Assembly (NCBI GenBank): GCA_910588245.1
Contig: CAJUQP010000061.1
Span: 1 to 14,002 of the forward strand
Length of the DNA: 14,002 nt
Direction: 5' to 3'
DNA from: an uncultured Muribaculaceae bacterium
Lineage (GTDB): Bacteria > Bacteroidota > Bacteroidia > Bacteroidales > Muribaculaceae
Numbering within the stretch: position 1 is the first letter of the stretch; each line of letters starts with the position of its first letter. Position numbers and translations under genes: made by a program. This document shows positions 12,989 to 14,002 of the stretch, in pieces. The notes below the pieces were generated by a model. It was not told where the DNA came from. It made no database searches and worked only from the letters and a program-made list of their open reading frames with translations.

Positions 12989-13879
12989 ATGAACAATCAG
13001 CTACATTCCACAGAACTTGTATCGCTCCGCCAGATATGTCAGTTTGTAAACAATGACAATCTCAATGAGGAGATACTTACTTTCGACAATGTCCCAATGT
13101 CGAAAGACGATGTCTTCCCTCTCAGAATCGACGCTCTCCTGATAGCACTGGTCACGGAAGGAACCGGAAGGATAGGTATAGACCTTAAGGAATACAATCT
13201 ATGCAAAGACTCTCTGATAGTAGTGCAGCCCAAAAACTACATATATCTCTCAAATCATACTCCCGATTTCAGATGTATTGTGCTGGCATGCTCCCACAGG
13301 GTGGTCGAGGATGTGCTTCCCAAACTTACCGATACTCTCCCCCTGCTCATGCACCATCGTTCAGAACCGGTGACGCAATTATCTGAGAAAGAGGCGGAGG
13401 ATATCAGCTTCTTCTATTCAATAATACGCGATAAACTCAGAGGGGAGAAGACTCAGTTCCTAAAGAACAAAGTGCTTTGCATACTCCAGGCTGCCCTTTA
13501 TGAGCTTATGGAGATATCAATAAAGAACACTGGAGCGGAAAAGACGGCACGCTCACGAAAAGAAGAAATAATGGCACGCTTCATCCTCGCAGTCAGCGAA
13601 AACTTCAGGACGGAAAGGCAGGTGGCCTACTATGCCCACAAACTCTTCATCACCCCGAAACATCTATCATCAGTAGTGAAAGAGATTTCAGGACGCACGG
13701 CAGGCGACTGGATAGAGAACTACGTGATAATGGAAGCCAAAGTACTCCTTAAGACAACCGACATGACCATTCAGGAAATCGCCGTTTATCTGAACTTCGC
13801 AAACCAATCGTTTTTTGGAAAATATTTCAAACACCACACAGGATCCTCCCCCTCAAACTATCGCAAGGAATTCTCCTGA
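12989..13879 (+). CDS. AraC-family transcriptional regulator
   Basis: A 296-residue DNA-binding protein. Residues 1 to about 170 resemble the cupin-like sensory half of AraC proteins ('RIDALLIALVTEGTGRIGID', 'LIVVQPKNYIY'), though the ligand is not readable. Residues about 195-296 are the double helix-turn-helix domain: the first HTH around 'VAYYAHKLFITPKHLSSVVKEISG' (in pieces), the second around 'IQEIAVYLNFANQSFFGKYFKHHTG', ending in the family signature 'GSSPSNYRKEF'. The end of the second HTH, with Asn-Gln-Ser-Phe-Phe then a Pro-x-x-Tyr-Arg, is strongly diagnostic. It is a single gene with a promoter and terminators on both sides. Targets are unknown. Regulators of this type often act on nearby operons, but nothing here shows that it controls the glycosyltransferase or the peptide locus. 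Confidence 0.93.
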   Translation: MNNQLHSTELVSLRQICQFVNNDNLNEEILTFDNVPMSKDDVFPLRIDALLIALVTEGTGRIGIDLKEYNLCKDSLIVVQPKNYIYLSNHTPDFRCIVLACSHRVVEDVLPKLTDTLPLLMHHRSEPVTQLSEKEAEDISFFYSIIRDKLRGEKTQFLKNKVLCILQAALYELMEISIKNTGAEKTARSRKEEIMARFILAVSENFRTERQVAYYAHKLFITPKHLSSVVKEISGRTAGDWIENYVIMEAKVLLKTTDMTIQEIAVYLNFANQSFFGKYFKHHTGSSPSNYRKEFS

Positions 13880-13946
13880 CCCTTTTAGTCAATCAGCTCC
13901 TAATCATCAGTATCCGGCCATTAACTTATAGCCAATAATATTTCTG

Positions 13947-13984
13947 AAAAATCTCTGGCGCAGTCTAAGCCCCGGAGATTTTTT
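13947..13984 (+). terminator. Intrinsic terminator after the AraC-type gene
   Basis: AAAAATCTCTGG (13947-13958) pairs with CCGGAGATTTTT (13972-13983), 12 base pairs including one G-T wobble, over a 13-base loop. The descending arm ends in a T-run of six (13979-13984). The A-run on the other side would let it work in both directions. Confidence 0.8.
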
Positions 13985-14002
13985 ATATCATATCCTCAAT
14001 CC

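Overview
The window looks like chromosome from a gut-type member of the order Bacteroidales (Bacteroidota), possibly Muribaculaceae. The family-level guess is weak. The order-level call rests on the gene families (DUF3244 secreted protein, plug/beta-barrel outer-membrane protein, DUF4292, a TPR protein next to dut), on little Shine-Dalgarno signal before the genes, and on several good matches to the Bacteroidota promoter (TTG, about 19-20 nt, then TAnnTTTG). No rRNA, tRNA, CRISPR array, integrase or transposase is visible. No gene-free stretch exceeds 300 bases.

Region 1 (1-6537, + strand) is the notable part: an apparent ribosomally made, post-translationally modified peptide (RiPP) locus. 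It opens with the 3' part of a secreted DUF3244 protein. Next come a 78-residue precursor with a textbook double-glycine leader, a four-cysteine segment and a Pro-Thr tail; a radical SAM/SPASM maturase with a PqqD-like N-terminus; a TonB-receptor-like outer-membrane barrel lacking the usual N-terminal carboxypeptidase-like domain; and a C39-peptidase ABC exporter. The likely sequence of events is: the maturase binds the leader and modifies the core, the exporter cleaves after Gly-Gly and moves the core across the inner membrane, and the barrel handles it at the outer membrane. A perfect 32-base palindrome separates precursor from maturase and may set their expression ratio. No HlyD adaptor and no immunity gene is visible.

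Region 2 (6553-11517, - strand) is a probably conserved housekeeping block transcribed dut, TPR protein, DUF4292 protein, EnvC-like protein. It couples nucleotide-pool hygiene to envelope biogenesis. The TPR gene appears to start at TTG and overlaps the DUF4292 start by 4 bases. The EnvC-like protein has a degenerate LytM site, so it is probably an amidase activator rather than an enzyme. Its 3' end converges on the exporter gene with only 15 bases between.

Region 3 (11518-14002) holds a 55-residue 2[4Fe-4S] ferredoxin (- strand), and on the + strand a family-2 glycosyltransferase and an AraC-type regulator, each with a visible promoter. The regulator's promoter overlaps the glycosyltransferase's terminator. 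A second terminator follows the regulator.
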